Shown here: in pieces, positions 1-13,238 of the stretch
Numbering within the stretch: the first letter of the stretch is position 1
Layout: the number at the start of each line of letters is the position of its first letter
Origin: Pseudomonas taeanensis MS-3
GTDB lineage: Bacteria > Pseudomonadota > Gammaproteobacteria > Pseudomonadales > Pseudomonadaceae
Direction of reading: 5' to 3'
Assembly: GCF_000498575.2 (NCBI RefSeq)
Contig: NZ_AWSQ01000002.1
Coordinates: 361,115 to 425,114, forward strand
Length of the DNA: 64,000 nucleotides
Translations under genes and position numbers: made by a program
The notes under the pieces: model-generated
Database searches by the model: none
Seen by the model: only the letters and a program-made list of their open reading frames with translations
Told to the model about the DNA's origin: nothing

Positions 1-998
<998 letters not shown>

Positions 999-1001
<3 letters not shown>

Positions 1002-1141
1002 AAATGGATGTGCCGTTGCTGCGCTTGCACCGGCGGTGTTGGAGAGAAGCTCGAAATGCTCATTTGCTACAGCAAACTCCGCTTTCTCGCCTCTCTCCGC
1101 CTGGCCGGTCCTGCGCTCGCGACACGGCAAATCCATTTTTA
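999..1141 (+). repeat. Long palindromic intergenic element, copy A
   Basis: The outer arms are TAAAAATGGATGTGCCGT at 999-1016 and its reverse complement with one mismatch at 1124-1141. The left arm includes the guaB stop codon. Inside, further imperfect pairing continues to a centre at about 1068-1071: TTTGC (1063-1067) pairs with GCAAA (1072-1076), and TGCTCA (1057-1062) faces CTCCGC (1077-1082) unpaired. The outer stem segment starting GGAGAGA pairs again beyond that core. It contains no ORF. It is related to the copies at 37614, 49541 and 63587. Its function is unknown; it could act as a 3' end structure for guaB. Confidence 0.8.
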
Positions 1142-1227
1142 AAGAGTTGAGAAAACATGGGGCTGTTGCTGTTGAGAAAAACGGGGCAGCCCCTTGTCAT
1201 TTGTGAATTCCGCTGAGAGAAACGGCC

Positions 1228-2805
<1,578 letters not shown>

Positions 2806-2811
2806 TCTAAG

Positions 2812-2847
2812 ACGACAAGGGCAGCTCAGGCTGCCCTTGTCGTTTCT
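2812..2847 (+). terminator. Rho-independent terminator after guaA
   Basis: A perfect 14-bp stem, ACGACAAGGGCAGC at 2812-2825, loop TCAG, complement at 2830-2843, followed by a short T-rich tail. It begins 7 bases past the guaA stop codon. Confidence 0.9.
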
Positions 2848-2926
2848 GGCAATCGCTGCGGCAATCTGTCCCGTCCCTGGGGTCGCCAGTGGCAGCGCTT
2901 AAATGAGAAGATGTTGCAATTGGTGG

Positions 2927-2970
2927 CCCGGATGACGTCCGGGGTGATGTTCTCCCGGGTTTCATCCGGG
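2927..2970. repeat. Inverted pair of REP-like 17-mers
   Basis: CCCGGATGACGTCCGGG at 2927-2943 and, in the opposite orientation at 2954-2970, CCCGGATGAAACCCGGG. Each is itself a short palindrome of the type CCCGGATGAAATCCGGG; a third, canonical copy lies at 49699-49715. The pair ends two bases before the first possible start codon of the oxidase gene, so it would sit in that gene's leader. Confidence 0.7.
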
Positions 2971-2972
2971 TT

Positions 2973-4355
2973 ATGGAAATGAATATGTCTTTTACCCGCA
3001 GACAGATGCTTGCCGGCCTGGCCGGACTCGGCGTGGTCGGCCTTGGTGCCGGTGGCGCGCGTTACTGGCTGGGCCGCCCGTTCGACCGGAAAACCCATGA
3101 CTATGAGTTGATCGCCGCGCCGCTCGACCTCGAACTGGTGCCCGGTCATACAACCCCGGCGTGGGGCTACGGTGGGCTGGCGCCAGGTGCGGAGATTCGT
3201 GGCCGACAGGGCGATGTGTTGCGCGTGCGCTTCATCAACAAGCTCGAGCAGCAGACCACCATTCACTGGCACGGTATCCGTCTGCCACTGGAAATGGACG
3301 GGGTGCCCTATGTCTCGCAGTTGCCGGTGCTGCCGGGCGAGTACTTCGACTATCAGTTCGTCACGCCCGATGCGGGCAGCTTCTGGTATCACCCGCACAC
3401 CACCAGCTCCGAGCAACTAGGCCGTGGCCTGGTCGGCCCGCTGGTGATCGAAGAGCGTGAGCCGAGCGGCTTTAGCCATGAGCGTACGCTGAGCCTGAAG
3501 AGTTGGCATGTGGATGAGCAGGGCGCGTTCACCGCGTTCAGCGTACCGCGAGAGGCTGCGCGTGAGGGTACGCGCGGTAGGCTTGCCACCATCAATGGCG
3601 AGCATGCGCCGAGCTTGTCGCTGCCGGCCGGTCAGGTGGTACGACTGCGTCTGATCAATGTCGACAGCACCGTCACTTACCGGCTTAATCTGCCGGGTGC
3701 CGAGGCGCGCATCTATGCCCTGGATGGCAATCCGGTTGCGCCGAGGCCGTTGGGCAAGGAGTACTGGTTGGGGCCGGGCATGCGCCTGGATCTGGCGCTC
3801 AAGGTACCGGCTGCGGGAACCGAGTTATCCCTGCGTAATGGCCCGCTGCGCCTGGCGACTCTGGTCAGCGAGGTCAGTAATGAACCGCTTGGGGACTGGC
3901 CTGCCGCGCTGCCAGCCAACCCTATTGCCGAGCCGGATCTGGCTAAGGCCGAGACTCTGCGCTTCAACTTCGAGTGGACCGCGGCACTCTCCGAGAACGT
4001 CGAAAATGCGGGTTACCGTTACTGGCAGATCAACGGCCAGGCCTGGAATATCAACGACAAGACCTGCGCGGATCGGCCGATTGCGACCCTCAAACAGGGC
4101 GGGCACTATATCTTCGTGCTACGTAACATGGCCCAGTACCTGCACCCCATCCATCTGCACGGCATGACCTTCAAGGTACTGGATTCGGATCGGCGCAAGA
4201 TCACCCCGTATTACACCGACACCTATCTGCTGGGTAAGAACGAGACTGCACGTATCGCCCTGGTGGCCGACAATCCGGGGGTATGGATGTTTCACTGTCA
4301 TGTCATCGATCATATGGAGACCGGTCTGATGGCCGCGATTCAGGTCAGCCCATGA
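2973..4355 (+). CDS. Multicopper oxidase with Tat-type signal
   Basis: A periplasmic laccase/CueO-like multicopper oxidase of 460 residues. The N-terminus carries SFTRRQMLAGLAGLG, a twin-arginine plus hydrophobic stretch, so export in folded form is likely. All four copper motifs are visible: TIHWHGI near residue 96, WYHPH near 137, HPIHLHGMTF and HCHVIDHMETGL at the C-terminus. The position ten residues after the HCH cysteine, where the axial T1 ligand usually sits, is leucine. There is no long methionine-rich insert as in E. coli CueO, so the substrate is open. ATGs at 2973, 2979 and 2985 are all possible; the last has GGAA at a good distance. The neighbours give no clue to its substrate. 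Confidence 0.88.
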   Translation: MEMNMSFTRRQMLAGLAGLGVVGLGAGGARYWLGRPFDRKTHDYELIAAPLDLELVPGHTTPAWGYGGLAPGAEIRGRQGDVLRVRFINKLEQQTTIHWHGIRLPLEMDGVPYVSQLPVLPGEYFDYQFVTPDAGSFWYHPHTTSSEQLGRGLVGPLVIEEREPSGFSHERTLSLKSWHVDEQGAFTAFSVPREAAREGTRGRLATINGEHAPSLSLPAGQVVRLRLINVDSTVTYRLNLPGAEARIYALDGNPVAPRPLGKEYWLGPGMRLDLALKVPAAGTELSLRNGPLRLATLVSEVSNEPLGDWPAALPANPIAEPDLAKAETLRFNFEWTAALSENVENAGYRYWQINGQAWNINDKTCADRPIATLKQGGHYIFVLRNMAQYLHPIHLHGMTFKVLDSDRRKITPYYTDTYLLGKNETARIALVADNPGVWMFHCHVIDHMETGLMAAIQVSP

Positions 4356-4357
4356 GG

Positions 4358-4477
4358 AAAGCTACTGCGCAAGCTGACTGCTGTGTTGGGCGGTACTCGC
4401 TCCTCGCCTATCTACCTGATATGTCTCGTCGCTGCGTTCCGTCCGCCTTGCTCTCGGCTCGCTCGCGACGCTTGCTT
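4358..4477 (+). repeat. Intergenic element of the related second type, copy E
   Basis: Fills most of the gap between the oxidase stop codon and tadA. The left flank AAAGCTACTGCGC and right flank GCGACGCTTGCTT resemble the flanks of copies B and C. The centre has TATC-TACCT-GATA (4409-4421), with TACTCGCTC to its left and TCTCGTCGCTGCG to its right. This layout matches the element at 22293-22398 better than the TGCTCA-type copies. No ORF is seen in it. Confidence 0.55.
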
Positions 4478-4491
4478 CTGGGGTTCGAGTA

Positions 4492-4971
4492 ATGCGTCAG
4501 CCGAAGATTATCGACAGAAGCCAGGACCAGCACTTTATGCGTGAGGCGCTGGCCTTGGCTGCCGAGGGCGCTGTATTGGGTGAGGTGCCGGTTGGCGCAG
4601 TGCTGGTGCACGATGGCGAGATCATCGGGCGCGGCTTCAATTGTCCGATCTCCAGCCATGATCCCAGTGCTCACGCCGAAATGGTGGCGGTTCGCGCAGC
4701 TGCGCAAAGCCTGGCCAATTACCGTCTGCCCGGCAGCACCCTGTACGTGACGCTGGAGCCATGCAGCATGTGTGCGGGTTTGATCGTGCACGCACGGATT
4801 CAGCGGGTGGTGTATGGCGCCACCGAGCCCAAGGCGGGTGTAGTGCTGAGCCGCGGCGAGTTTTTCAGTCAGGCCTTTCTCAATCATCGGGTGTTGATCG
4901 AGGGAGGCGTGCTGGCCCAGGAGTGCGGAGCGGTGTTGAGCGAGTTCTTCAAGGCTCGACGCGGTCGTTAG
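4492..4971 (+). CDS. tadA: tRNA-specific adenosine deaminase
   Basis: Deaminates A34 to inosine in the anticodon wobble position of tRNA-Arg(ACG), an essential reaction. At 159 residues it has the usual size. Zinc-binding and catalytic residues are visible in HAEMVAV (histidine ligand and proton-shuttle glutamate) and in PCSMCAGL (two cysteine ligands). The start at 4492 agrees with the family N-terminus. It is convergent with mltF, with only 20 bp between the stop codons. Confidence 0.97.
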   Translation: MRQPKIIDRSQDQHFMREALALAAEGAVLGEVPVGAVLVHDGEIIGRGFNCPISSHDPSAHAEMVAVRAAAQSLANYRLPGSTLYVTLEPCSMCAGLIVHARIQRVVYGATEPKAGVVLSRGEFFSQAFLNHRVLIEGGVLAQECGAVLSEFFKARRGR

Positions 4972-4991
4972 GGTCGCAGTAGGGCGGGGTG

Positions 4992-6569
<1,578 letters not shown>

Positions 6570-6617
6570 CTAGAATGCACGGCCTCAAAGTACACCCCTT
6601 CCCAGAGGCTGTCCCCG

Positions 6618-9600
6618 ATGTTGATCCTGCGCGGCGCTCCCGCCCTTTCTGCTTTCCGCCACGGTAAATTGCTTGAGCAACTGACCAGCAAAGTACCCGC
6701 TGTGACTGGGCTGTACGCCGAGTTCGCGCATTTTGCCGAAGTGACCGGTGTGCTCGCCGCCGACGAAGAGCAGGTGTTGGCTCGTCTGCTGAAGTACGGC
6801 CCGAGTGTGGCCGTGCAGGAGCCTCTAGGGCGCCTGTTCCTCACCGTGCCGCGCTTCGGCACTATCTCACCGTGGTCGAGCAAGGCCAGCGATATCGCCC
6901 GCAACTGCGGCCTGGCCAAGATCCAGCGCATCGAGCGCGGCATCGCCTACTACGTTTCCGGCGAGCTTGACGAGGCCGGGGCGCAACAGGTTGCCGACGT
7001 GTTGCATGACCGCATGACGCAGTTGGTATTGGGTGCACTGGAAGATGCAGCATCGCTGTTCAGTCACGCCGAACCCAAGCCGTTGACGGTGGTAGATGTA
7101 CTGGTCGGTGGCCGCGCCGCCCTGGAGCAGGCCAACGTCGAGCTGGGCCTGGCCCTGGCCGAAGATGAAATCGACTATCTGGTCAGCAGTTTCACCACCA
7201 TGGGGCGCAACCCCCATGACATCGAATTGATGATGTTTGCGCAGGCCAACTCCGAGCATTGTCGGCACAAGATCTTCAATGCCAGCTGGGACATTGATGG
7301 CGAGAGCCAGGAAAAGTCTCTGTTCGGCATGATCAAGAACACCTATCAGATGCACAGCGATGGCGTGTTGTCCGCTTACAAGGACAACGCCGCAGTGATC
7401 GTTGGGCATACCGCCGGACGTTTCTATCCGAACGCCGAGACCCGTCAGTACGGTGCGACCGAGGAGCCGGTGCACATCCTGATGAAGGTGGAAACCCACA
7501 ATCATCCGACCGCCATTGCGCCGTTCCCTGGCGCCTCTACTGGTTCCGGCGGCGAGATTCGCGACGAAGGCGCTACCGGGCGCGGTGCCAAGCCCAAGGC
7601 CGGCCTGACCGGGTTCACCGTCTCCAATCTGCAGATTCCCGGTTTCGAACAGCCTTGGGAGGTCCCGTACGGCAAGCCCGAGCGCATCGTCACCGCCCTG
7701 GACATCATGATCGAGGGGCCGCTGGGTGGCGCCGCGTTCAACAACGAGTTCGGTCGCCCGGCGCTGACTGGCTATTTCCGCACCTTCGAGCAGGCGATCC
7801 AGACGCCGCGCGGTGAAGAAGTGCGTGGCTACCACAAGCCGATCATGCTGGCCGGCGGCATGGGCAACATTCGCGCCGAGCATGTGCAGAAGGCTGAGAT
7901 CACCGTCGGCTCCAAGCTGATCGTGCTCGGTGGCCCGGCCATGCTGATTGGTCTGGGCGGCGGTGCCGCTTCGTCGATGGCCACCGGCACCAGTTCGGCC
8001 GACCTGGATTTCGCCTCGGTACAGCGCGAGAACCCGGAAATGGAGCGTCGTTGCCAGGAAGTGATCGACCGCTGCTGGCAGCTTGGCGAGCACAACCCGA
8101 TCAGCTTCATTCATGACGTCGGTGCCGGTGGCCTGTCCAATGCCTTCCCCGAGCTGGTCAACGATGGTGGCCGTGGTGGACGTTTCGAGTTGCGCAACGT
8201 GCCGAATGACGAGCCAGGCATGGCGCCCCATGAGATCTGGAGCAACGAGTCGCAGGAGCGCTACGTCATGGCGGTCGGTGCGGCTGACTTCGAGCGCTTC
8301 AAGGCGATCTGCGAGCGTGAGCGCTGTCCGTTCGCGGTAGTCGGTGAGGCGACCGAGGAACAGCATTTGACCGTTACCGACAGCCATTTCGGCAACAACG
8401 CGGTGGACATGCCGCTCAACGTGCTGCTCGGCAAAGCGCCGCGCATGCACCGCAGTGCCGACCGTGAAGCCGAGCTGGGCGATGATTTCGATGCCAGTGC
8501 TCTGGACATCGACGAGGCGGTTATCCGTGTGCTACGTCACCCGGCCGTGGCCAGCAAGAGCTTCCTGATCACCATCGGCGATCGCAGTATCACCGGCCTG
8601 GTGGCTCGCGATCAGATGGTCGGTCCGTGGCAGGTGCCGGTGGCCGATTGTGCGGTTACCGCCACCAGCTTCGATGTCTATACCGGTGAAGCCATGGCCA
8701 TGGGCGAGCGTACCCCGCTGGCCCTGCTCGATGCCCCGGCATCTGGACGCATGGCGATCGGCGAGACCCTGACCAATATTGCGGCCTCGCGCATCGACGC
8801 TATCTCCGACATCAAACTGTCCGCCAACTGGATGGCCGCGGCCGGTCATCCGGGTGAGGATGCGCGTCTGTACGACACGGTCAAGGCTGTCGGCATGCAG
8901 CTGTGCCCTGAGCTCGGCATCACCATTCCGGTGGGCAAGGACTCGATGTCGATGCAGACCCGCTGGCAGGACGAAGGCGCGGAGAAGAGCGTCACCTCTC
9001 CGCTGTCGTTGGTCGTCACCGGCTTTGCCCCAGTCAGCGATATTCGCAAGACCTTGACCCCGCAACTGCGCATGGACAAGGGTGTAACCGACCTGATCCT
9101 GATCGACCTGGGCCGTGGGCAGAACCGAATGGGCGCCTCGATTCTCGCTCAGGTGCATGGGCAGCTCGGTCGGCAGGCGCCGGATGTCGATGACGCCGAA
9201 GACCTCAAGGCGTTTTTTGCGGTGATCCAGGGCTTGAATGCCGACGGTTACCTGCTGGCTTACCATGACCGCTCTGACGGCGGCATGCTGGTCAGCGCGC
9301 TGGAAATGGCCTTCGCCGGACACTGTGGCCTGAATCTGTACCTCGACTCGCTGGCCGATAATAGCCAAGAGCTGGCCGCCGTGTTGTTCAACGAAGAGCT
9401 GGGCGCGGTCATTCAGGTACACCAGGATGCCACCCCCGAGGTGTTGGCGCAGTTCAGCGCCGCCGGCTTGGGCGACTGCGTGGCGGTGATCGGTCAGCCG
9501 GTCAACAACGATGAGGTCGCAATCAGCTTCAACGGTCAGCCGGTATTTGCCGGTCAGCGTCGATTGTTGCAACGCCAGTGGGCAGAAACCAGCTACCAGA

Positions 9601-10514
9601 TTCAGCGTCTGCGCGATAACGTCCAGTGTGCCGATCAGGAGTTCGATGCTCTGCTGGAAGAGGACAATCCAGGCTTGAGTATCAAACTCGGCTTCGATGT
9701 CAACGAGGACATCGCAGCGCCCTACATCAAGAAAGGCCTGCGCCCGCAAATCGCCGTACTGCGCGAGCAGGGCGTCAATGGTCAGGTGGAAATGGCTGCG
9801 GCCTTCGATCGCGCCGGTTTCAATGCGATCGACGTACACATGAGCGATATTCTCGCCGGTCGCGTCGATCTGGACGCGTTCAAGGGGTTGGTCGCTTGCG
9901 GTGGCTTCTCCTATGGCGACGTGCTCGGGGCCGGTGAGGGTTGGGCCAAGTCGATCCTGTTCAACAACCGTGCGCGGGATGCCTTCAGTGCCTTCTTCGA
10001 GCGTAATGACAGTTTCAGTCTGGGCGTATGCAACGGTTGCCAGATGCTCTCCAACCTGCACGAACTGATTCCCGGCAGCGAGTTCTGGCCGCATTTCGTG
10101 CGTAACCGCTCGGAGCAGTTCGAGGCGCGCGTGGCCATGGTGCAGGTGCAGGAGTCGGCATCGATCTTCCTGCAAGGCATGGCTGGATCGCGTATGCCGA
10201 TCGCCATCGCTCACGGCGAAGGGCATGCCGAGTTCGAGAGCGAGGAGGCCTTGCTCGAGGCCGATCTGTCCAGCTGCGTGGCCATGCGCTTCATCGATAA
10301 CCACGGCAAGGTCACCGAGACCTATCCGGCCAACCCTAACGGTTCGCCGCGCGGGATTACCGGCCTGACCAGTCGCGATGGTCGGGTGACCATCATGATG
10401 CCGCACCCGGAGCGGGTGTTCCGCGCCGTGCAGAACTCCTGGCGTCCCGAGGAGTGGCAGGAAGATGCCGGCTGGCTGCGCATGTTCCGTAACGCTCGCG
10501 TGTGGGTGGACTGA
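6618..10514 (+). CDS. purL: Phosphoribosylformylglycinamidine synthase
   Basis: The large single-chain FGAM synthase of proteobacteria, 1298 residues, which catalyses the ATP- and glutamine-dependent fourth step of purine synthesis. The start [14 protein letters not shown] at 6618 fits the family; the open frame extends further upstream but lacks homology there. Recognisable are the N-terminal PurS-like region, the two FGAM synthase halves ([12 protein letters not shown] near residue 290; [15 protein letters not shown] near 500) and a C-terminal glutamine amidotransferase with [17 protein letters not shown] and PHPERVFR. A -10-like TAGAAT lies at 6571-6576, followed by a GC-rich stretch. Confidence 0.98.
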   Translation: MLILRGAPALSAFRHGKLLEQLTSKVPAVTGLYAEFAHFAEVTGVLAADEEQVLARLLKYGPSVAVQEPLGRLFLTVPRFGTISPWSSKASDIARNCGLAKIQRIERGIAYYVSGELDEAGAQQVADVLHDRMTQLVLGALEDAASLFSHAEPKPLTVVDVLVGGRAALEQANVELGLALAEDEIDYLVSSFTTMGRNPHDIELMMFAQANSEHCRHKIFNASWDIDGESQEKSLFGMIKNTYQMHSDGVLSAYKDNAAVIVGHTAGRFYPNAETRQYGATEEPVHILMKVETHNHPTAIAPFPGASTGSGGEIRDEGATGRGAKPKAGLTGFTVSNLQIPGFEQPWEVPYGKPERIVTALDIMIEGPLGGAAFNNEFGRPALTGYFRTFEQAIQTPRGEEVRGYHKPIMLAGGMGNIRAEHVQKAEITVGSKLIVLGGPAMLIGLGGGAASSMATGTSSADLDFASVQRENPEMERRCQEVIDRCWQLGEHNPISFIHDVGAGGLSNAFPELVNDGGRGGRFELRNVPNDEPGMAPHEIWSNESQERYVMAVGAADFERFKAICERERCPFAVVGEATEEQHLTVTDSHFGNNAVDMPLNVLLGKAPRMHRSADREAELGDDFDASALDIDEAVIRVLRHPAVASKSFLITIGDRSITGLVARDQMVGPWQVPVADCAVTATSFDVYTGEAMAMGERTPLALLDAPASGRMAIGETLTNIAASRIDAISDIKLSANWMAAAGHPGEDARLYDTVKAVGMQLCPELGITIPVGKDSMSMQTRWQDEGAEKSVTSPLSLVVTGFAPVSDIRKTLTPQLRMDKGVTDLILIDLGRGQNRMGASILAQVHGQLGRQAPDVDDAEDLKAFFAVIQGLNADGYLLAYHDRSDGGMLVSALEMAFAGHCGLNLYLDSLADNSQELAAVLFNEELGAVIQVHQDATPEVLAQFSAAGLGDCVAVIGQPVNNDEVAISFNGQPVFAGQRRLLQRQWAETSYQIQRLRDNVQCADQEFDALLEEDNPGLSIKLGFDVNEDIAAPYIKKGLRPQIAVLREQGVNGQVEMAAAFDRAGFNAIDVHMSDILAGRVDLDAFKGLVACGGFSYGDVLGAGEGWAKSILFNNRARDAFSAFFERNDSFSLGVCNGCQMLSNLHELIPGSEFWPHFVRNRSEQFEARVAMVQVQESASIFLQGMAGSRMPIAIAHGEGHAEFESEEALLEADLSSCVAMRFIDNHGKVTETYPANPNGSPRGITGLTSRDGRVTIMMPHPERVFRAVQNSWRPEEWQEDAGWLRMFRNARVWVD

Positions 10515-10532
10515 CCCTGGTGGCGCGCACTC

Positions 10533-10802
10533 ATGTCGGATGAGGGCGCGCCGACTCTCCCCGAGGTTCGCCGGGTCAGGCCCGGCGACTGCTTATCGTT
10601 GTGCCGCTGTGGGCGCTCGTCCACGCTTCCCGATTGCCCTGCCGAATGCCTCTCTGGACTGAGCCTGCAGCCTGTGCGTGAGCAATGGCTCCTGCTCTGT
10701 CGCTGCGCGGGCTCGACGCGACTGCCCTATTGCGATGGCAGTCATGTCGCTGCAGCCTGCTCATTTGGCGCCAAGTGGCGACGCTTCTGGCAAGGTCGGT
10801 AG
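10533..10802 (+). CDS. CDGSH iron-sulfur domain protein, two sites, first one altered
   Basis: An 89-residue protein with two short cluster-binding motifs. The second (residues 56-71, CRCAGSTRLPYCDGSH) fits the CDGSH pattern C-x-C-x2-S-x3-P-x-C-D-G-S-H that holds a 2Fe-2S cluster with three cysteines and one histidine. The first (residues 24-39) keeps the spacing, including C24, C26, S29, P33 and C35, but reads CPAEC instead of CDGSH, so the histidine position is C39. Small tandem CDGSH proteins are known in bacteria; their role is mostly unclear, with redox or iron handling proposed. It follows purL by 18 bp and may be read through from it. No clear ribosome binding site is seen, so the start is moderately certain. 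Confidence 0.75.
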   Translation: MSDEGAPTLPEVRRVRPGDCLSLCRCGRSSTLPDCPAECLSGLSLQPVREQWLLLCRCAGSTRLPYCDGSHVAAACSFGAKWRRFWQGR

Positions 10803-10968
10803 CAGCTGTTTGTGTGCTTGAGTGATGCGCCGATTGAACGCTCAGACGACTGATAAGTCGAAGTTTGGACCTGTGATGAATGTCGCTGTCTGAAAGTAAG
10901 GCAAAGTGCCATTATTTGTTGGCGTCATTATTTTGCTGTTTCAAACTGCCCTGCTTGTGGAGATCTAG

Positions 10969-11286
10969 ATGTACAAGCTGTGTTTCTATGTTCCGGAAAG
11001 TCACCTGGAAGTGGTTAAAGCGGCTGTGTTTGCCGTCGGTGCTGGCCGGGTCGGGAGTTATGACAGTTGCTGCTGGCAAGTCTTGGGTGAGGGCCAGTTT
11101 CGGCCACTGCAAGGCAGCCAACCGTTTCTCGGGCAGGTTGGCGCGATCGAGCGGGTGGCGGAGTGGAAGGTTGAGCTGGTGGTTGCCGATGAGCTGATTC
11201 ATGAGGCGGTCAAGACGCTGAAGAGCACTCATCCCTATGAAACGCCGGCCTTTGATGTATGGCGATTGTCGGACATTCAGTTCTAG
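10969..11286 (+). CDS. YqfO/Nif3-like small domain protein
   Basis: A 105-residue protein with the fold type of the insert domain of Nif3/YqfO proteins, related to the PII/CutA-like ferredoxin fold. The start MYKLCFYVPESHLEVVK and the C-terminal HPYETPAFDVW are typical of the stand-alone members common in Pseudomonas. The molecular function is unknown; the histidine and glutamate of HPYE are often metal-related in this group. It ends shortly before a rho-independent terminator and is convergent with the L,D-transpeptidase gene. Confidence 0.8.
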   Translation: MYKLCFYVPESHLEVVKAAVFAVGAGRVGSYDSCCWQVLGEGQFRPLQGSQPFLGQVGAIERVAEWKVELVVADELIHEAVKTLKSTHPYETPAFDVWRLSDIQF

Positions 11287-11304
11287 CTGTCGCGCATGTG
11301 GAAA

Positions 11305-11325
11305 GGCGCCGAGGGGCGTCTTTTT
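11305..11325 (+). terminator. Terminator after the YqfO-like gene
   Basis: GGCGCC at 11305-11310, loop GAGG, GGCGTC at 11315-11320 (one G-U pair), followed by five Ts. It lies in the convergent gap. Confidence 0.65.
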
Positions 11326-11363
11326 GCTGGGCGATGGGGGGTGCTTGCTAGGTTGCACTCAGT

Positions 11364-11867
11364 CTACGGGCGAATCTCGATCAGGGTGCCGTCCTTGACC
11401 AGCTTCCACACTTCACGCATATCGCTGTTTTGCATGGCGATACAGCCCTCGGTCCAGTCCAGGGTATGGAAGAACCATTCCGGGTACTCCTCATCCACTG
11501 GTGTGCCGTGAATCATGATCATGCCGCCCGGAGATAGGCCGCTGTCGCGCGCCTTGGCTTGATCGCGGGCGTTCGGGTAGGAGATGTGCAGGGACAGCTG
11601 ATAATTTTCGCTGGTTTTGCGCCAGTCGATCCAGTAGAGGCCTTCGGGGGTGCGGCGGTCGCCTTCGCGTTGCTTGGCACCCGTCGGCTGTTTGCCGAGG
11701 GAAATGCGGTATGACTTGAAGGGTTGGCCACGGCTGATCAGGTGCAGTTTGCGCTCGGATTTGACCACCAGCACCTTGTCGACGTTTAGTGCCTCCGTTG
11801 TGGCTGTGGTATTGGCATGGACTACGAGCGTCATGGGCAAGCAGAGTAGGGCGAGTAACCAGCGCAT
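11364..11867 (-). CDS. L,D-transpeptidase family protein (YkuD domain)
   Basis: A secreted 167-residue protein with a predicted signal peptide ending near VVHA (residue 18). The YkuD domain is recognised by VDKVLVVKSERKLHLI, the histidine of MIMIHGTP and the catalytic cysteine motif TEGCIAM. The usual motif is S-x-G-C-[IV]-R, so threonine and alanine replace the common residues. Likely roles are peptidoglycan cross-linking or lipoprotein attachment in the periplasm. The start at 11867 places the ATG 20 bp downstream of the stop of the Nudix gene on the same strand, so the two are probably co-transcribed. A longer frame from 11933 would overlap the Nudix gene and precede the signal peptide. 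Confidence 0.85.
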   Translation of the reverse strand: MRWLLALLCLPMTLVVHANTTATTEALNVDKVLVVKSERKLHLISRGQPFKSYRISLGKQPTGAKQREGDRRTPEGLYWIDWRKTSENYQLSLHISYPNARDQAKARDSGLSPGGMIMIHGTPVDEEYPEWFFHTLDWTEGCIAMQNSDMREVWKLVKDGTLIEIRP

Positions 11868-11886
11868 CGGAGCGATATCCCAAGGA

Positions 11887-12444
11887 TCAAACTGTTTTTC
11901 TGTAATGCGCGCGCAATGCATCGAGCGGCTCATTACGTACTGGGTAGACCTGCTGTTTACGGTCGTTGAAGTAGCATTCTAGAGTACGCCCAATGGTCGG
12001 GAAAGCCAGCTCTGACCAAGGGATGTCGCGTTCATGAAACAGCTGCACCTCCAGGCTCTCCTCGCCTACGGCGAAATCCAGGTCGACCAGCTCGGCGCGG
12101 AAGAACATGTACACCTGATTGATGTGTGGCAGGTCAAACAGGGTGTACAGGGTCAGGTGGCGAACACGTGCACAAGCCTCCTCCTGGGTTTCGCGGGCTG
12201 CAGCCTGTTCCAGTGTTTCGCCGTTTTCCATAAAGCCAGCCGGCAGGGTCCAGTAGCCTCTGCGCGGTTCGATAGCGCGCCGACATAACAGAACTTGTTC
12301 ATCCCATACCGGCAGGCAGCCGGCGACGATGCGTGGGTTCTGATAATGAATGGCGTGACAGTGCCCGCACACGAAGCGCAGCCGGTTATCGCCCTCGGGA
12401 ATACGTTGGGTGACTGGACTGCCACAGTGGCTGCAGAACTTCAT
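11887..12444 (-). CDS. Nudix hydrolase with zinc ribbon (NudC-like)
   Basis: A 185-residue protein. A zinc ribbon, CSHCGSPV and FVCGHCHAIHYQNP, is followed by a Nudix domain, the arrangement of NudC-type NADH/capped-RNA pyrophosphatases, but it lacks the long N-terminal domain of E. coli NudC. The Nudix box is GFMENGETLEQAAARETQEE followed by A-C; the glycine normally found at the last position is cysteine here. The substrate cannot be told from the sequence. It is divergent from the second Nudix gene at 12608 and upstream of the L,D-transpeptidase gene. Confidence 0.85.
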   Translation of the reverse strand: MKFCSHCGSPVTQRIPEGDNRLRFVCGHCHAIHYQNPRIVAGCLPVWDEQVLLCRRAIEPRRGYWTLPAGFMENGETLEQAAARETQEEACARVRHLTLYTLFDLPHINQVYMFFRAELVDLDFAVGEESLEVQLFHERDIPWSELAFPTIGRTLECYFNDRKQQVYPVRNEPLDALRAHYRKTV

Positions 12445-12607
12445 GCCGAATCCTCTTGGTTCAAGGCTTATCTTGGCGCGCGGTGGGGCTTAGCGGCAAG
12501 AGCATTGGTGGCTCGGATAGACCGTCTGAATGTTGCCCGCTATCGGTACGGGGGTTGGGGCCTATGTCGCTTTCGTGCCATCATCCAGAACGTAAAAAAC
12601 ACCGAGA

Positions 12608-13216
12608 ATGTCCATGCTCGACGAGCTACTCCAACGCGTGCGCGCTTACAACCCGCGTCTACTGGAGACCGACCGCAGCTTCCCTGAGGCGGCGGTGCTG
12701 GTTCCGATCACCCGCAGCGATGAGCCGGAAGTGGTGCTGACCTTGCGCGCCAGCGGCCTGTCCACCCATGGCGGTGAAGTGGCGTTTCCGGGTGGGCGTC
12801 GTGACCCGGAAGATGCGGATCTGATTCGCACCGCGCTGCGTGAGGCGGAAGAGGAAATCGGTTTGCCGCCGGGCTTGGTCGAGGTGGTCGGGCCGCTCAG
12901 TTCGTTGGTGTCGCGCCACGGTATTCAGGTCACACCTTATGTCGGACTGGTGCCTGATTACGTCGAGTACCAGGCCAACGATGACGAGATCGCGGCGGTG
13001 TTTTCGGTGCCGCTGGCGTTTTTCCGTAGCGATCCCCGGGAAATGACCCATCGCATCGACTACCTCGGGCGTAGCTGGTACGTGCCGAGCTACCGCTATG
13101 GCGAATACAAGATCTGGGGTCTGACGGCCATCATGCTGGTCGAGTTGGTCAACCTGGTGTACGACGCTGGCATCGCTCTGCATCAGCCGCCAGAACATTT
13201 CATCAGTCTGAATTGA
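12608..13216 (+). CDS. CoA pyrophosphatase-type Nudix hydrolase
   Basis: A 202-residue protein of the NudL/YeaB type, which cleaves CoA and its derivatives to 4'-phosphopantetheine and 3',5'-ADP. The family signature upstream of the Nudix box is present (LSTHGGEVAFPGG), and the box itself runs from GGRRDPED to REAEEEIGL with all catalytic glutamates. It heads a run with the gamma-carbonic anhydrase, DUF1289 and purT genes on the same strand, with gaps of 22, -1 and 50 bp. A second ATG two codons in is possible. Confidence 0.88.
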   Translation: MSMLDELLQRVRAYNPRLLETDRSFPEAAVLVPITRSDEPEVVLTLRASGLSTHGGEVAFPGGRRDPEDADLIRTALREAEEEIGLPPGLVEVVGPLSSLVSRHGIQVTPYVGLVPDYVEYQANDDEIAAVFSVPLAFFRSDPREMTHRIDYLGRSWYVPSYRYGEYKIWGLTAIMLVELVNLVYDAGIALHQPPEHFISLN

Positions 13217-13238
13217 CGCTTAGGATGGGGACGAAGCC

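Noticed and set aside
6867..8450. 527-codon minus-strand frame opposite purL (and a 624-codon one at 8532-10406)
   Set aside because: Both are shadows of the third-position GC bias of purL; no domain and no ribosome binding site fit.
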